This document shows positions 1 to 6,763 of a stretch of DNA of 64,000 nt, piece after piece. Position 1 is the stretch's first letter, and every line of letters starts with the position of its first letter. This stretch comes from Actinomycetospora endophytica (GTDB lineage Bacteria; Actinomycetota; Actinomycetes; Mycobacteriales; Pseudonocardiaceae): contig NZ_JAJNDB010000001.1 of NCBI RefSeq assembly GCF_021026375.1, positions 2,140,044 through 2,204,043 of the forward strand, given 5' to 3'. The notes under the pieces are model-generated. The model did no database searches, was not told where the DNA came from, and saw only the letters and a program-made list of their open reading frames with translations. The position numbers and the translations under genes were made by a program.

Positions 1-798
1 GGCGCGCAGCAGGGTCCCGACGTCGACCGTGCGCGGGTCGGCGCCCGGACCGGCGATCCCGCGCAACGCATCGACGACGAACCCGGCGACCCGCGCCGCC
101 GAGCGCTCGGTGCCCAGGCCCAGACCGAGCTGGCCGCTCTGCAGGATCACGCGGGCGAAGAGCGGCCGGTAGGCGGGGACGCTCATCAGGCAGGTGATGG
201 CGTGCGCGCCGGCCGACTCGCCCATCAGCGTCACCGCCGACGGGTCACCGCCGAAGGCCGCCACGTGGTCGCGGATCCAGACCAGGGCGGCGGCGAGGTC
301 GAGCAGGCCGAGGTTGCCGGGCGAGACGCCGGCCGAGCGGAGCCAGCCGAGGATCCCGAGCCGGTAGCCGAGGCTCACCGTCACCACCCGGCCCTCGCGG
401 ACCAGGCGCGCGGTGTCGTACCAGGCCAGCGAGGGGGCGCCGATGACGTAGGCCCCGCCGTGGATCCACACCAGCACCGGCAGCCGGTCGTCGGGCGTGG
501 CGTCCAGCGGAGCCCGCACCGTCGCCGTCAGGCAGTCCTCGTCCTGACCCAGCGTCGCGGACTCGGACGGCCCCGCGACGTCGCCCATCCGCGACGCCAG
601 CTGCGGGCACTGCGGCGCCGGGGTGCGGGCGTCGCGGACGTCGGTCCAGGGTTGCTCGGGCTCGGGCGGGGCGAAGCGGTCGGCGCGGGCGTAGCGCAGA
701 CCGAGGAACTCGACGACGTCGCCGTCGGCGTGCACGCGACCGCGGACCGCCCCCGAGGGGGTGTCCACGACCACCGGCTCGCCCGCGCTCGGCGTCAC
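1..798 (-). CDS. Type B carboxylesterase, C-terminus cut by window edge
   Basis: This is an alpha/beta-hydrolase of the carboxylesterase type B family, which hydrolyses ester bonds of small or xenobiotic substrates. The first 266 residues lie in the window. The nucleophile elbow GESAGAHA is clear and is preceded by the family's typical block WIRDHVAAFGGDPSAVT. The N-terminus (VVDTPSGAVRGR...FLGLRYA) matches the usual start of these enzymes, so I place the start at the GTG at 798. It overlaps the stop of the upstream membrane protein gene by 4 nt (GTGA), so it is the last gene of a ppa-membrane protein-esterase operon. The catalytic His lies beyond the window. The substrate cannot be told. Confidence 0.85.
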   Translation of the reverse strand, partial: MTPSAGEPVVVDTPSGAVRGRVHADGDVVEFLGLRYARADRFAPPEPEQPWTDVRDARTPAPQCPQLASRMGDVAGPSESATLGQDEDCLTATVRAPLDATPDDRLPVLVWIHGGAYVIGAPSLAWYDTARLVREGRVVTVSLGYRLGILGWLRSAGVSPGNLGLLDLAAALVWIRDHVAAFGGDPSAVTLMGESAGAHAITCLMSVPAYRPLFARVILQSGQLGLGLGTERSAARVAGFVVDALRGIAGPGADPRTVDVGTLLRA

Positions 799-1448
799 CG
801 GCGGCTCCCGTCCGAGCCGCCGTGGGTGTCGGTCTCGGGCTCGGCGCCGCCACCGTGCGGGATGCGGGAGGTGCGGGCCTCGTCGTCCTCGTCGTCGTCA
901 CGCTCGATGACGTGGCCGTCCTCGTCGTCCGCGTGGGCGGCCTCGGCCTCACGGGCGCGGCGGTCGGCCTGGTAGCGCTGGTAGGCCATCTCCTCCTCGT
1001 CGTACCCGGTGCCGTCGTCCTGGTCCGCGGGAGCCTGGTCGTAGTCGAAGTACTCGCTGAACTCGGCGTCCACGATGTCCTCGTCGTGGTCGTGGTTCTC
1101 GTACGTCGTCGTGGCGTCGTCGGTCGACGTCGAGTGGGTCACGTACTCGTCGTCGTCGACCGCCTCGCCGTCTTCGGGTTCACCCCACGGGTCGGCGCGC
1201 AGCCGGGCCTCGTCGTGCTCGAGCTGCTCGCGGGTGCGCTGACCGAGGTAGAGCGCCCCGCCCGCGAGGACGCACAGGACGCCGAAGACGGCGATCCCCG
1301 CCGAATGCATGAGCAGGGCGGTGAGGAGTCCGACCGCGCCGAAACCGGCCCAGACGATCGCGACGATCACGAGCTTGGGCAGCCGCTCCTCCCCCGTCGC
1401 GTACCCGAGCGGGTCGACGAGGTCGTCGTGATCGTCGGCGCGGGTCAT
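795..1448 (-). CDS. Two-pass membrane protein with long acidic cytosolic tail
   Basis: A 217-residue protein of unknown function. Residues of about 28-50 and 55-75 form two hydrophobic helices ([21 protein letters not shown] and [20 protein letters not shown]). The remaining two thirds is strongly acidic and rich in Asp, Glu, His, Tyr and Thr, with low complexity, and looks disordered. The ATG at 1448 overlaps the pyrophosphatase stop (ATGA) and its own stop overlaps the esterase GTG, so it is translationally coupled on both sides. A longer in-frame extension upstream would run inside ppa and is not needed. No family recognised. Confidence 0.75.
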   Translation of the reverse strand: MTRADDHDDLVDPLGYATGEERLPKLVIVAIVWAGFGAVGLLTALLMHSAGIAVFGVLCVLAGGALYLGQRTREQLEHDEARLRADPWGEPEDGEAVDDDEYVTHSTSTDDATTTYENHDHDEDIVDAEFSEYFDYDQAPADQDDGTGYDEEEMAYQRYQADRRAREAEAAHADDEDGHVIERDDDEDDEARTSRIPHGGGAEPETDTHGGSDGSRR

Positions 1449-1939
1449 GTCGTGAAGCCCGCTTCCTTCGCTCGCGCCACGGAGGCCGAGACCTCCTTCT
1501 CGGCCGCCGACCGGCCGACCCACTCGTGGCCCTCGACCTGCTTGTCGGGCTCCAGCGCCTTGTAGACCTCGAAGAAGTGCTGGATCTCCATGCGGTGGTA
1601 CTGGTCGAGGTGGTGGATGTCGCGCAGGTGCTCGAGGCGCGGGTCGTCGACCGGCACGCAGAGCACCTTGTCGTCCCCGCCCGCCTCGTCGGTCATCCGG
1701 AACATGCCGATGGCCCGGCTGCGCACGAGGCAGCCGGGGAAGGTCGGTTCCTGGACGAGCACCAGCGCGTCGAGCGGGTCGCCGTCCTGACCGAGGGTGT
1801 CCTCGATGAAGCCGTAGTCGGCCGGGTACTGGGTCGCGGTGAAGAGGGTCCGGTCCAGCCGGATCCGACCGGACTCGTGGTCCAGCTCGTACTTGTTCCG
1901 GCTGCCCCGGGGCACCTCGACGAAGACGTCGAAATCCAC
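1445..1939 (-). CDS. ppa: Inorganic pyrophosphatase, family I
   Basis: Soluble cytosolic enzyme that hydrolyses pyrophosphate to two phosphates, pulling biosynthetic reactions forward. The 164-residue product carries the family I signature DGDPLDALV and the substrate-binding segments RNKYELDHE and YPADYGFI. The start is set at GTG 1939 ([18 protein letters not shown]): bacterial PPases begin at this point and AGGAG lies 5-6 nt upstream. An in-frame extension of 12 residues ([12 protein letters not shown]) is possible but less likely because it would consume that ribosome site. First gene of the operon with the acidic membrane protein and the esterase. Confidence 0.95.
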   Translation of the reverse strand: MDFDVFVEVPRGSRNKYELDHESGRIRLDRTLFTATQYPADYGFIEDTLGQDGDPLDALVLVQEPTFPGCLVRSRAIGMFRMTDEAGGDDKVLCVPVDDPRLEHLRDIHHLDQYHRMEIQHFFEVYKALEPDKQVEGHEWVGRSAAEKEVSASVARAKEAGFTT

Positions 1940-2103
1940 GCGCTGCTCCTGTCCCGTCACGGTTCGTGCGGACACACAGTGTGGCGTGCGCGATGCCCGA
2001 CGGCCAGCCCGCCGCGCGGTCGTCCGACGGCGACCGAACGGCGCTCCCGCACCCGGCGGGCGCCGGCCCGGGCGTCGCGCCCGGGCCGTGCGGCCCGGCC
2101 GGA

Positions 2104-2664
2104 TCAGGCCTGCTTGATCGCCGAGATGTCGAACTCGAGGCCGACCTTCTCGCTCACCAGCACGCCGCCGGTCTCGAGCGCGGCGTTGAAGGTGATGCCG
2201 AAGTCCTTGCGGTTGATCGTGGTGGCGCCCTCGAAGCCGGCGCGGACGTTGCCGAAGGGGTCCTTGGCGAGGCCGGTGAACTCGAAGTCCACGGTGACCG
2301 GCGCCGTGACGTCGCGGATGGTCAGCTCACCGCTGATGCGCCAGATGTCGTCGCCCGACTTCTCGACGCCGGTCGAGCGAAAGGTGATCTCCGGGTAGAC
2401 CTCGACGTTGAGGAAGTCCTCGCTGCGGACGTGGCCGTCGCGCTGCTCCTGGCTGGAGTCGAAGCTGCCGGCCTGGATGACGATCTCGGTCGCCGAGGCG
2501 GCGGGGTTCGCGTCGTCGATGCGCGCGGTTCCCCGGAACTCCCCGAACTGGCCACGCACCTTCGTCACCATCGCGTGCCGGGCGGTGAAGCCGATCCGGC
2601 TGTGGGCCGGGTCGATCTGGTACTCGCCGGCGAGGGTGAGGGTCGGGGCGGCGGTCTCGGTCAT
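2104..2664 (-). CDS. YceI family lipid-binding-like protein
   Basis: A 186-residue YceI-domain protein. YceI proteins form a lipocalin-like barrel that binds long polyisoprenoid or amide ligands; here no signal peptide is visible, so it is probably cytosolic. Diagnostic segments are [19 protein letters not shown] near the N-terminus, [11 protein letters not shown] and [32 protein letters not shown] in the middle. The ATG at 2664 is preceded by GGAGGATCACC, an excellent ribosome site; an upstream start at 2691 is rejected. The promoter region carries an inverted repeat built on GCTTGAAGC, suggesting tight control by a repressor. The gene stands alone. Confidence 0.93.
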   Translation of the reverse strand: MTETAAPTLTLAGEYQIDPAHSRIGFTARHAMVTKVRGQFGEFRGTARIDDANPAASATEIVIQAGSFDSSQEQRDGHVRSEDFLNVEVYPEITFRSTGVEKSGDDIWRISGELTIRDVTAPVTVDFEFTGLAKDPFGNVRAGFEGATTINRKDFGITFNAALETGGVLVSEKVGLEFDISAIKQA

Positions 2665-2677
2665 GGTGATCCTCCAC

Positions 2678-2737
2678 GCTTGAAGCGTCAACTGACTGTC
2701 ACGGTCCAGCCTAACACCATCGCTTCAAGCTTCAACC
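2678..2737 (-). promoter_or_regulatory. yceI promoter with GCTTGAAGC inverted-repeat operator
   Basis: On the minus strand a TTGAAG -35 (2730-2735) and TAGGCT -10 (2708-2713) are separated by 16 nt, giving a leader of about 37 nt. GCTTGAAGC at 2678-2686 and its exact reverse complement GCTTCAAGC at 2722-2730 flank the -10, and a third partial copy (GCTTCAA, 2729-2735) covers the -35. The layout suits a repressor that blocks RNA polymerase; the regulator is unknown. Confidence 0.55.
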
Positions 2738-2780
2738 ATTGGGCCTGTGGCAGCGGTCACATCCCTATCCGGAGAAACGG

Positions 2781-3230
2781 TCAGGCGGCGACGTACTCCG
2801 CGTCGCCGAGCACGACGGAGCCCGACCAGCGCTCACGCAGCCGGCGGGCGAAGGCGTCGGCGCCGGCCCCGAGGAGGTGCACCACGAGCCGGTCGCCGGC
2901 GAGGCCGGAGGCGCTCGTCGCGAACCGGACGACGGCGTCCACGTCCCACGCCCGGGCGCGGATCGGGACGACCACCCGCACCCGGGTGGTGGCGAGCAGG
3001 ACCGCGAGGGCCTGGGCCGTGGCCGGCCAGTGGCGGGGCTCCGGAGCGCCCGCGCCGGCGGCGGGGACGACGACCGTCGTGGCGCCCGCCCGCTCCGCCG
3101 CGCGGGCCTCGTCGAGCATGGCGTCGAGGTCGCGGCTGCCGCCCGCGGGATCGACGAGGCCGTGACCGACCGGGTCGAGCGTGACGACGGCGTCCGCGAG
3201 CGAGACCGGGCGCTCGGTGGTGACGGACAT
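2781..3230 (-). CDS. Short luciferase-like (LLM) domain protein, probably truncated
   Basis: A 149-residue protein that resembles the N-terminal part of luciferase-like flavin-dependent monooxygenases: an AERAGATTVVVP strand-helix block, then HWPATAQALAVLLATTRVRVVVPIRA and a segment FATSASGLAGDRLVVHLLGAG that follows the family pattern for the start of the barrel. Full-length members have about 330-380 residues, so only about 40 percent is present and flavin binding is doubtful. It may be a remnant or a shortened paralogue. ATG at 3230; the gene stands alone and is divergent from the ElaA gene. Assignment is by pattern resemblance only. Confidence 0.5.
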   Translation of the reverse strand: MSVTTERPVSLADAVVTLDPVGHGLVDPAGGSRDLDAMLDEARAAERAGATTVVVPAAGAGAPEPRHWPATAQALAVLLATTRVRVVVPIRARAWDVDAVVRFATSASGLAGDRLVVHLLGAGADAFARRLRERWSGSVVLGDAEYVAA

Positions 3231-3548
3231 GGGGTGGGCCTCCGGGGTGCGGACGGACGAGCTCGGGCCTCGACCGAGGGGCGATCTGGGAACTCGACCG
3301 CGCGGGGGCCGGGTCGGGCGCAGGCCGCCGGTCACGAGGGACCGGGCGGGAGGCCGGAGCGGGCGCGCGGGCGGGCGCGATCAGCCGGAAGGGCGACAGA
3401 ACTCGTCGAACGCGTCGAGGCGGCGGCTCGGCCAGAACCGCTCCAGAACCTCGCCCGACGACGTCACACCGTGTTCATACACCGGCGTCCCCGACCGGGG
3501 CCACCCTCGCGTGGCCCAGGTCCCACCGCGTCGTCCTACCGTGGACCG
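3231..3548. other. Divergent intergenic region upstream of elaA-like gene
   Basis: 318 bp between divergent genes. TACCGT at 3537-3542 is a good actinobacterial -10 box for the plus strand and lies 6 nt before the GTG start at 3549, so the ElaA-like mRNA is probably leaderless. I see no strong hairpin or gene in the remainder. Confidence 0.5.
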
Positions 3549-4013
3549 GTGATCCACAGTGCGGCTCTCGACGCGATGTCGCCCCGGGACGTCCACGACG
3601 TCCTGGCGCTGCGCGTGGCGGTGTTCGTCGTCGAGCAGCGGTGCGCGTACGCCGAGATCGACGGCCGGGACGTCGAGCCGGGCGCCGTCCACTGGTGGAG
3701 TCGTCACGACGACGGCGTGCTCACCGCGTACCTCCGGGTGCTCGTCGAGCCAGGGGTGCACCGCATCGGGCGGGTCGTCACCGCGCCGGCCGCCCGCGGC
3801 ACCGGGGCGGGGGCGGCGCTGATGCGCGCGGCGTTGACGACGTTGCCCGGGCCGGTGGTGCTCGGCGCGCAGGTCCGGGTGCAGGGCTTCTACGAGCGCC
3901 TCGGCTTCACGGTCGACGGGCCCGGGTACGACGAGGACGGCATCCCGCACGTCCCGATGCTCAGGGGGCCCACAGCGGACCTTCAGGAACGGGGTGGATC
4001 GTCGTGGATGTGA
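3549..4013 (+). CDS. ElaA-type GNAT acetyltransferase
   Basis: A 154-residue GNAT-fold N-acetyltransferase of the ElaA subfamily, transferring acetyl from acetyl-CoA to an unknown amine. Typical ElaA blocks are LALRVAVFVVEQRCAYAEIDGRD near the N-terminus, LRVLVEPGVHRIGRVVTAP, the acetyl-CoA loop ARGTGAGAALMRAAL and the C-terminal QVRVQGFYERLGF...DEDGIPHVPM. The start is the GTG at 3549, 6 nt after a TACCGT -10 box, which suggests a leaderless message. The stop overlaps the start of the downstream membrane protein by 10 nt. Confidence 0.9.
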   Translation: MIHSAALDAMSPRDVHDVLALRVAVFVVEQRCAYAEIDGRDVEPGAVHWWSRHDDGVLTAYLRVLVEPGVHRIGRVVTAPAARGTGAGAALMRAALTTLPGPVVLGAQVRVQGFYERLGFTVDGPGYDEDGIPHVPMLRGPTADLQERGGSSWM

Positions 4014-4768
4014 CCCTTCTGCTGTTCCTCCTCGTCGTCGGTGGCCTCATCGCGCTCGCCGTGTCGCGCCGGGGCCGGGCCGTCGCGGCGGGATCGTCCC
4101 CGTCCGGAGTGGCTTCCGGCGCCGCCGATGTCGACGCCGAGGCGGAGGCCCGCCGCTGGTACGACCGCCTCGGGGGTCAGGTGCTCGCGCTGACCGGGAC
4201 CGACGACCCGTCCCGCCAGGCGCTGGCCGACGCCTCCGAGCGGTACACCGCCGCCGGCTCGCAGCTGTCCTCCGCGACGACGCCCGGCCAGTACCGGCTG
4301 GTCACCGACACCGCGCTCGAGGGCCTGCACTTCGTCCGCGCGGCACGCACCGCGATGGGCATGGACCCGGGTCCCGAGCTGCCGTCGAGCACCGACCGCG
4401 CCCGCGCCGGAGAGCTCACGGGCGACCGCAGCGTCGACGTCGAGGGCCGCACCGTCACCGGCTCGCCGAGCCCGTCCGCCCAGAACTCGCACTACTACCC
4501 CGGCGGCACCGTGGCCGGGCGCCCGGTCGCCGCGGGCTGGTACTCGGAGCCGTGGTGGAAGCCGATGCTGCTCGGCGGCGTGGGTGCCGTGGGCGGCGTC
4601 CTGCTCGCCGACGCCCTGTTCTCCGGGTTCGGCGGTTTCGGTGGCGGCGGTTTCGGTGGCGGCGGTTTCGGTGGCGGCGGTTTCGGTGGCGGTGGTTTCG
4701 ACGGCGGTGGTTTCGGCGGCTTCGATGGTGGCGGGTTCGACGGCGGGGGCCTGTTCGACAACTGGTGA
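4004..4768 (+). CDS. Membrane-anchored protein with Gly/Phe-rich C-terminal repeats
   Basis: A 254-residue protein of unknown function. A hydrophobic N-terminal helix (VTLLLFLLVVGGLIALAV, about residues 3-20) is followed by a helical domain of about 120 residues (EAEARRWYDRLGGQVLAL...TALEGLHFVRAARTAMGMDPGPELPS), a second hydrophobic stretch (LLGGVGAVGGVLLADALF) and a tail of GGFGGGGFGGGGF repeats. The helical domain resembles that in other actinobacterial proteins of this layout; I cannot name a family with certainty. Start GTG at 4004 overlaps the ElaA stop. The repeats come from a 15-bp tandem array. Confidence 0.75.
   Translation: MDVTLLLFLLVVGGLIALAVSRRGRAVAAGSSPSGVASGAADVDAEAEARRWYDRLGGQVLALTGTDDPSRQALADASERYTAAGSQLSSATTPGQYRLVTDTALEGLHFVRAARTAMGMDPGPELPSSTDRARAGELTGDRSVDVEGRTVTGSPSPSAQNSHYYPGGTVAGRPVAAGWYSEPWWKPMLLGGVGAVGGVLLADALFSGFGGFGGGGFGGGGFGGGGFGGGGFDGGGFGGFDGGGFDGGGLFDNW
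4631..4690 (+). repeat. 15-bp tandem repeat encoding GGFGG
   Basis: Four exact copies of GGCGGTTTCGGTGGC starting at 4631, 4646, 4661 and 4676, followed by diverged units. It encodes the Gly/Phe tail and is prone to slippage, so copy number may vary between strains. Confidence 0.9.
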
Positions 4769-4874
4769 CCCTCGCGGTTCACCGTCGTCGAAGGTGCGCT
4801 TGAGCTGATCTTTACCCGTCCCGCACGAGTGTGCGGTGTTGCGTACCGGTGAATTCGCAGAGTGATTACCCGGT

Positions 4875-4880
4875 TACCGT
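4875..4880 (+). promoter_or_regulatory. Candidate -10 box TACCGT for the KAVGQ-repeat gene
   Basis: TACCGT fits the TAnnnT pattern seen before many genes here and would give a leader of about 46 nt before the ATG at 4934. It sits in an AT-richer patch; no clear -35 is visible. Confidence 0.35.
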
Positions 4881-4933
4881 CCGACCCTGCCCGGGTGGAT
4901 CAGCCGCCCGGCGTCGGGGAAGGGGGACGCGCC

Positions 4934-5440
4934 ATGCGTCCGACGAACACGCTCCGCACGAAGATCGGGGTCGCCCTGGGGCTCGCCGTCGCGGCGTCCC
5001 TCGGAACGGCGGCGGCGGCCGACGCCGCGCCCGCCCCTGCTCCCACGCCGGGCGCCGGCGCCGGTGCGACGCCGGGTGGCGCTCACCAGGCCCACCACGT
5101 CACTCGGCCCGCGGCGGGGGAGAAGGCCGTCGGTCAGAAGGCCGTCGGTCAGAAGGCCGTCGGTCAGAAGGCCGTCGGTCAGAAGGCCGTCGGTCAGAAG
5201 GCCGTCGGTCAGAAGGCTGCGGGCCAGAAGGCTGCGGGCCAGAAGGCGGCGGGCCAGAAGGCGGTCGGCCAGAAGGCGGTCGGGCAGAAGGCCGCCGGCC
5301 AGAAGGCGGTCGGTCAGAAGGCCGCGGGCCAGAACGCTGCCGTGGCGCGCCCCGCCCACCGCGCCGCCGCGCCGGCCGCTCACCGCACGGCTGCTCCCGC
5401 GGCCCAGAAGGGCGCCGTGCACGGCAACGCCACCCGGTAG
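4934..5440 (+). CDS. Secreted protein of KAVGQ/KAAGQ pentapeptide repeats
   Basis: A 168-residue protein with a clear Sec signal peptide (RTKIGVALGLAVAASLG, likely cut after ADA near residue 32), a Pro/Ala spacer, then residues 64-133 made of 14 uninterrupted pentapeptides: six KAVGQ, three KAAGQ, two KAVGQ, one KAAGQ, one KAVGQ, one KAAGQ. The tail is rich in Ala, His and Arg. One Lys per five residues gives a strongly basic protein, so binding to an anionic surface polymer or nucleic acid is possible, but no family is recognised. ATG at 4934 has a purine-rich GGAAGGGGG upstream. Strong hairpins follow the stop. Confidence 0.8.
   Translation: MRPTNTLRTKIGVALGLAVAASLGTAAAADAAPAPAPTPGAGAGATPGGAHQAHHVTRPAAGEKAVGQKAVGQKAVGQKAVGQKAVGQKAVGQKAAGQKAAGQKAAGQKAVGQKAVGQKAAGQKAVGQKAAGQNAAVARPAHRAAAPAAHRTAAPAAQKGAVHGNATR
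5123..5332 (+). repeat. 14 x 15-bp tandem repeat (KAVGQ array)
   Basis: Unit AAGGCCGTCGGTCAG and variants, 14 copies in frame. The first six units are nearly identical at DNA level (recent expansion) while later units differ mostly at third positions and Val/Ala, suggesting older copies kept by selection on the peptide. Confidence 0.95.
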
Positions 5441-5475
5441 TCGGGCCCGGGGCAGCCCTTGATCACGACGCGGGT

Positions 5476-5506
5476 GGCGAAGTGCTCGCTCACCGAGCAC
5501 TTCGCC
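5476..5506 (+). terminator. 13-bp perfect hairpin after KAVGQ gene
   Basis: Arms GGCGAAGTGCTCG (5476-5488) and CGAGCACTTCGCC (5494-5506) with a 5-nt loop, 35 nt after the stop at 5440. No T-tract, which is usual for high-GC actinobacterial terminators. Confidence 0.6.
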
Positions 5507-5581
5507 GCCCAGATGTCGATCACGGGTCTGCTCGGCGATCGTGATCGCGGCGCGGCTCCCTCGCGCACCGCGGTCGGCCGG

Positions 5582-5620
5582 GCTCCGGGCCGGAGCTGTC
5601 CCCCGGCTCCGGCCCGGAGC
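5582..5620. terminator. 15-bp inverted repeat, terminator-like
   Basis: GCTCCGGGCCGGAGC (5582-5596) and its exact reverse complement (5606-5620) are separated by 9 nt. Very GC-rich; may act in either direction. Confidence 0.45.
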
Positions 5621-5626
5621 CTCCCG

Positions 5627-5684
5627 CCGCCATGATCATGAGCACCTGAGGCATGCCGCCATGATCATGAGCACCTGAGGCATG
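5627..5684. repeat. 29-bp perfect tandem duplication
   Basis: Two head-to-tail identical 29-bp copies (5627-5655 and 5656-5684), each with the core ATGATCATGAGCACCTGA. The core contains the palindrome ATGATCAT and happens to read as a five-codon minigene (MIMST-stop). Confidence 0.9.
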
Positions 5685-5688
5685 CAAG

Positions 5689-5815
5689 GAGCGCTCGCCG
5701 CCTGCCGGACGTGCCCCTCGTCGGTGGAGCTCGCCCGGCCCGCGCCGGCCGCCCTGATCAACGGCACACCGGGCATCGAACGAGCGCTCGCCGCCTGCCG
5801 GACGTGCCGCTCGTC
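5689..5815. repeat. 34-bp direct repeats 93 bp apart
   Basis: Copies at 5689-5722 and 5782-5815 begin GAGCGCTCGCCGCCTGCCGG and differ at a single base. The intervening 59 bp are unrelated to the repeat. Function unknown. Confidence 0.85.
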
Positions 5816-5881
5816 AGGACCCGACCTCAGCGCTAGCAGGTACCTCGGGTAACACGAACCGCACTCACCGTCCGACGCTCG

Positions 5882-5887
5882 TACCGT
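5882..5887 (+). promoter_or_regulatory. -10 box TACCGT, leaderless MerR promoter
   Basis: TACCGT ends 8 nt before the GTG start at 5896 and no ribosome site is present, so transcription probably starts at or next to the initiation codon. Confidence 0.5.
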
Positions 5888-5895
5888 GATCGGGC

Positions 5896-6642
5896 GTGGG
5901 GTCTCCGGCATCGGCATGGACGATCGACCGTCTGGCCGCTCACGCTGGGATGACCGTCCGCAACGTGCGCGCCCACGCGGCCCGCGGCCTGCTCCCGCCG
6001 CCGCGGATGCAGGGCCGGACCGGGTTCTACGGCGCCGAGCACCTGGCCCGGCTCGAGTTGATCACGCATCTGCAGGCCGAGGGGTTCTCGCTCGCCGCGA
6101 TCGAGCGCCTGGTCGACGCCACGCCCAACCAGACCGCCGAGCGGGCGCTCTCCCAGTACCTCGAGATGCTCACGCCCTGGCAGGCCGAGCCACCGGTGGA
6201 CATGCCGCGCGAGGAGTTCGCCTCGTGGGTGGGGGTCCACCCGCCGCACCACGAGATGCTCACCGAGGCGGGCCTGGTCGAGGACCTCGGAGACGGGTCC
6301 ATCCGCGTCCACAGTCCGGGCATGGTGCGGGCGGGCGCGGAGGCGGTGCGCCTCGGGATGCCGCTGGACGCGCTGCTCGAGACCCGGCGGATGGTGCTGG
6401 AGCAGGTCACCGAGGTGGCCGAGAACTTCGTCGACCTGTTCCGGCGCACGGTCTGGCAGGACTTCGTGGCCGACGGTCTGCCCGCGGACCGGTTCGCCGA
6501 CATCAGTGACGTCGTGGCGAAGCTGCAGCCGGTGGCCGCGCAGACCGTGATGTCGGCCTTCCGCGAGACGATGCCCCGGGCGGTCGGGGACCTCGTCCGG
6601 GAGGCCTCCCGGGTGCTCGGCGAGGACGGCGAGCGTTCATGA
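5896..6642 (+). CDS. MerR family transcriptional regulator
   Basis: A 248-residue regulator. Residues 7-75 form the MerR winged-helix domain: WTIDRLAAHAGMTVRNVRAHAARGLLPPPR, a substituted wing GRTGFYGAEHLARLELITHLQAEGFSLAAIERLV. The C-terminal 170 residues are helical and carry no Cys cluster, so it is not a metal sensor; it resembles larger actinobacterial MerR proteins with a ligand-binding tail. Start GTG at 5896, probably leaderless. It lies upstream of the desaturase operon in the same orientation, with a 34-bp palindrome spanning its stop codon, so control of membrane lipid desaturation is a reasonable but untested guess. Confidence 0.88.
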   Translation: MGSPASAWTIDRLAAHAGMTVRNVRAHAARGLLPPPRMQGRTGFYGAEHLARLELITHLQAEGFSLAAIERLVDATPNQTAERALSQYLEMLTPWQAEPPVDMPREEFASWVGVHPPHHEMLTEAGLVEDLGDGSIRVHSPGMVRAGAEAVRLGMPLDALLETRRMVLEQVTEVAENFVDLFRRTVWQDFVADGLPADRFADISDVVAKLQPVAAQTVMSAFRETMPRAVGDLVREASRVLGEDGERS

Positions 6643-6675
6643 CATCCCGCGATGTCATATGACATCGCGGGATGT
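6642..6675. promoter_or_regulatory. 34-bp perfect palindrome between MerR gene and desaturase operon
   Basis: Half-site ACATCCCGCGATGTCAT (6642-6658) is followed by its exact reverse complement (6659-6675). It begins on the last base of the MerR stop. It could be the MerR terminator (17-bp stem, though with almost no loop), or more likely a dyad operator about 90 nt upstream of the ferredoxin reductase start; MerR-family and TetR-family proteins bind such long dyads. Confidence 0.6.
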
Positions 6676-6763
6676 TTCGATGTGCGCGTCATCGGTCATC
6701 TAGGGGCCACGCTCCCGCCGTTCGCCTGAGCGGAGCAGTCCCCGGCAACGAAGCGGAGGCGAT

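Larger units (their letters stand above)
5441..5895. other. Repeat-rich non-coding region
   Basis: 455 bp without a convincing gene. It holds two strong hairpins (5476-5506, 5582-5620), a 29-bp tandem duplication (5627-5684), a 34-bp direct repeat (5689-5722 and 5782-5815) and a TACCGT -10 box at 5882-5887 for the MerR gene. A minus-strand reading frame of 93 codons (5636-5917) exists but is made of these repeats and I do not call it. Confidence 0.7.

Noticed and set aside
5123..5332. CRISPR array
   Set aside because: The repeats here, at 38656-38763 and at 42082-42225 are contiguous, in frame and without spacers, and no cas gene is present.
5636..5917. 93-codon minus-strand gene
   Set aside because: It is composed of the direct repeats, crosses the MerR start and has no ribosome site or known domain.
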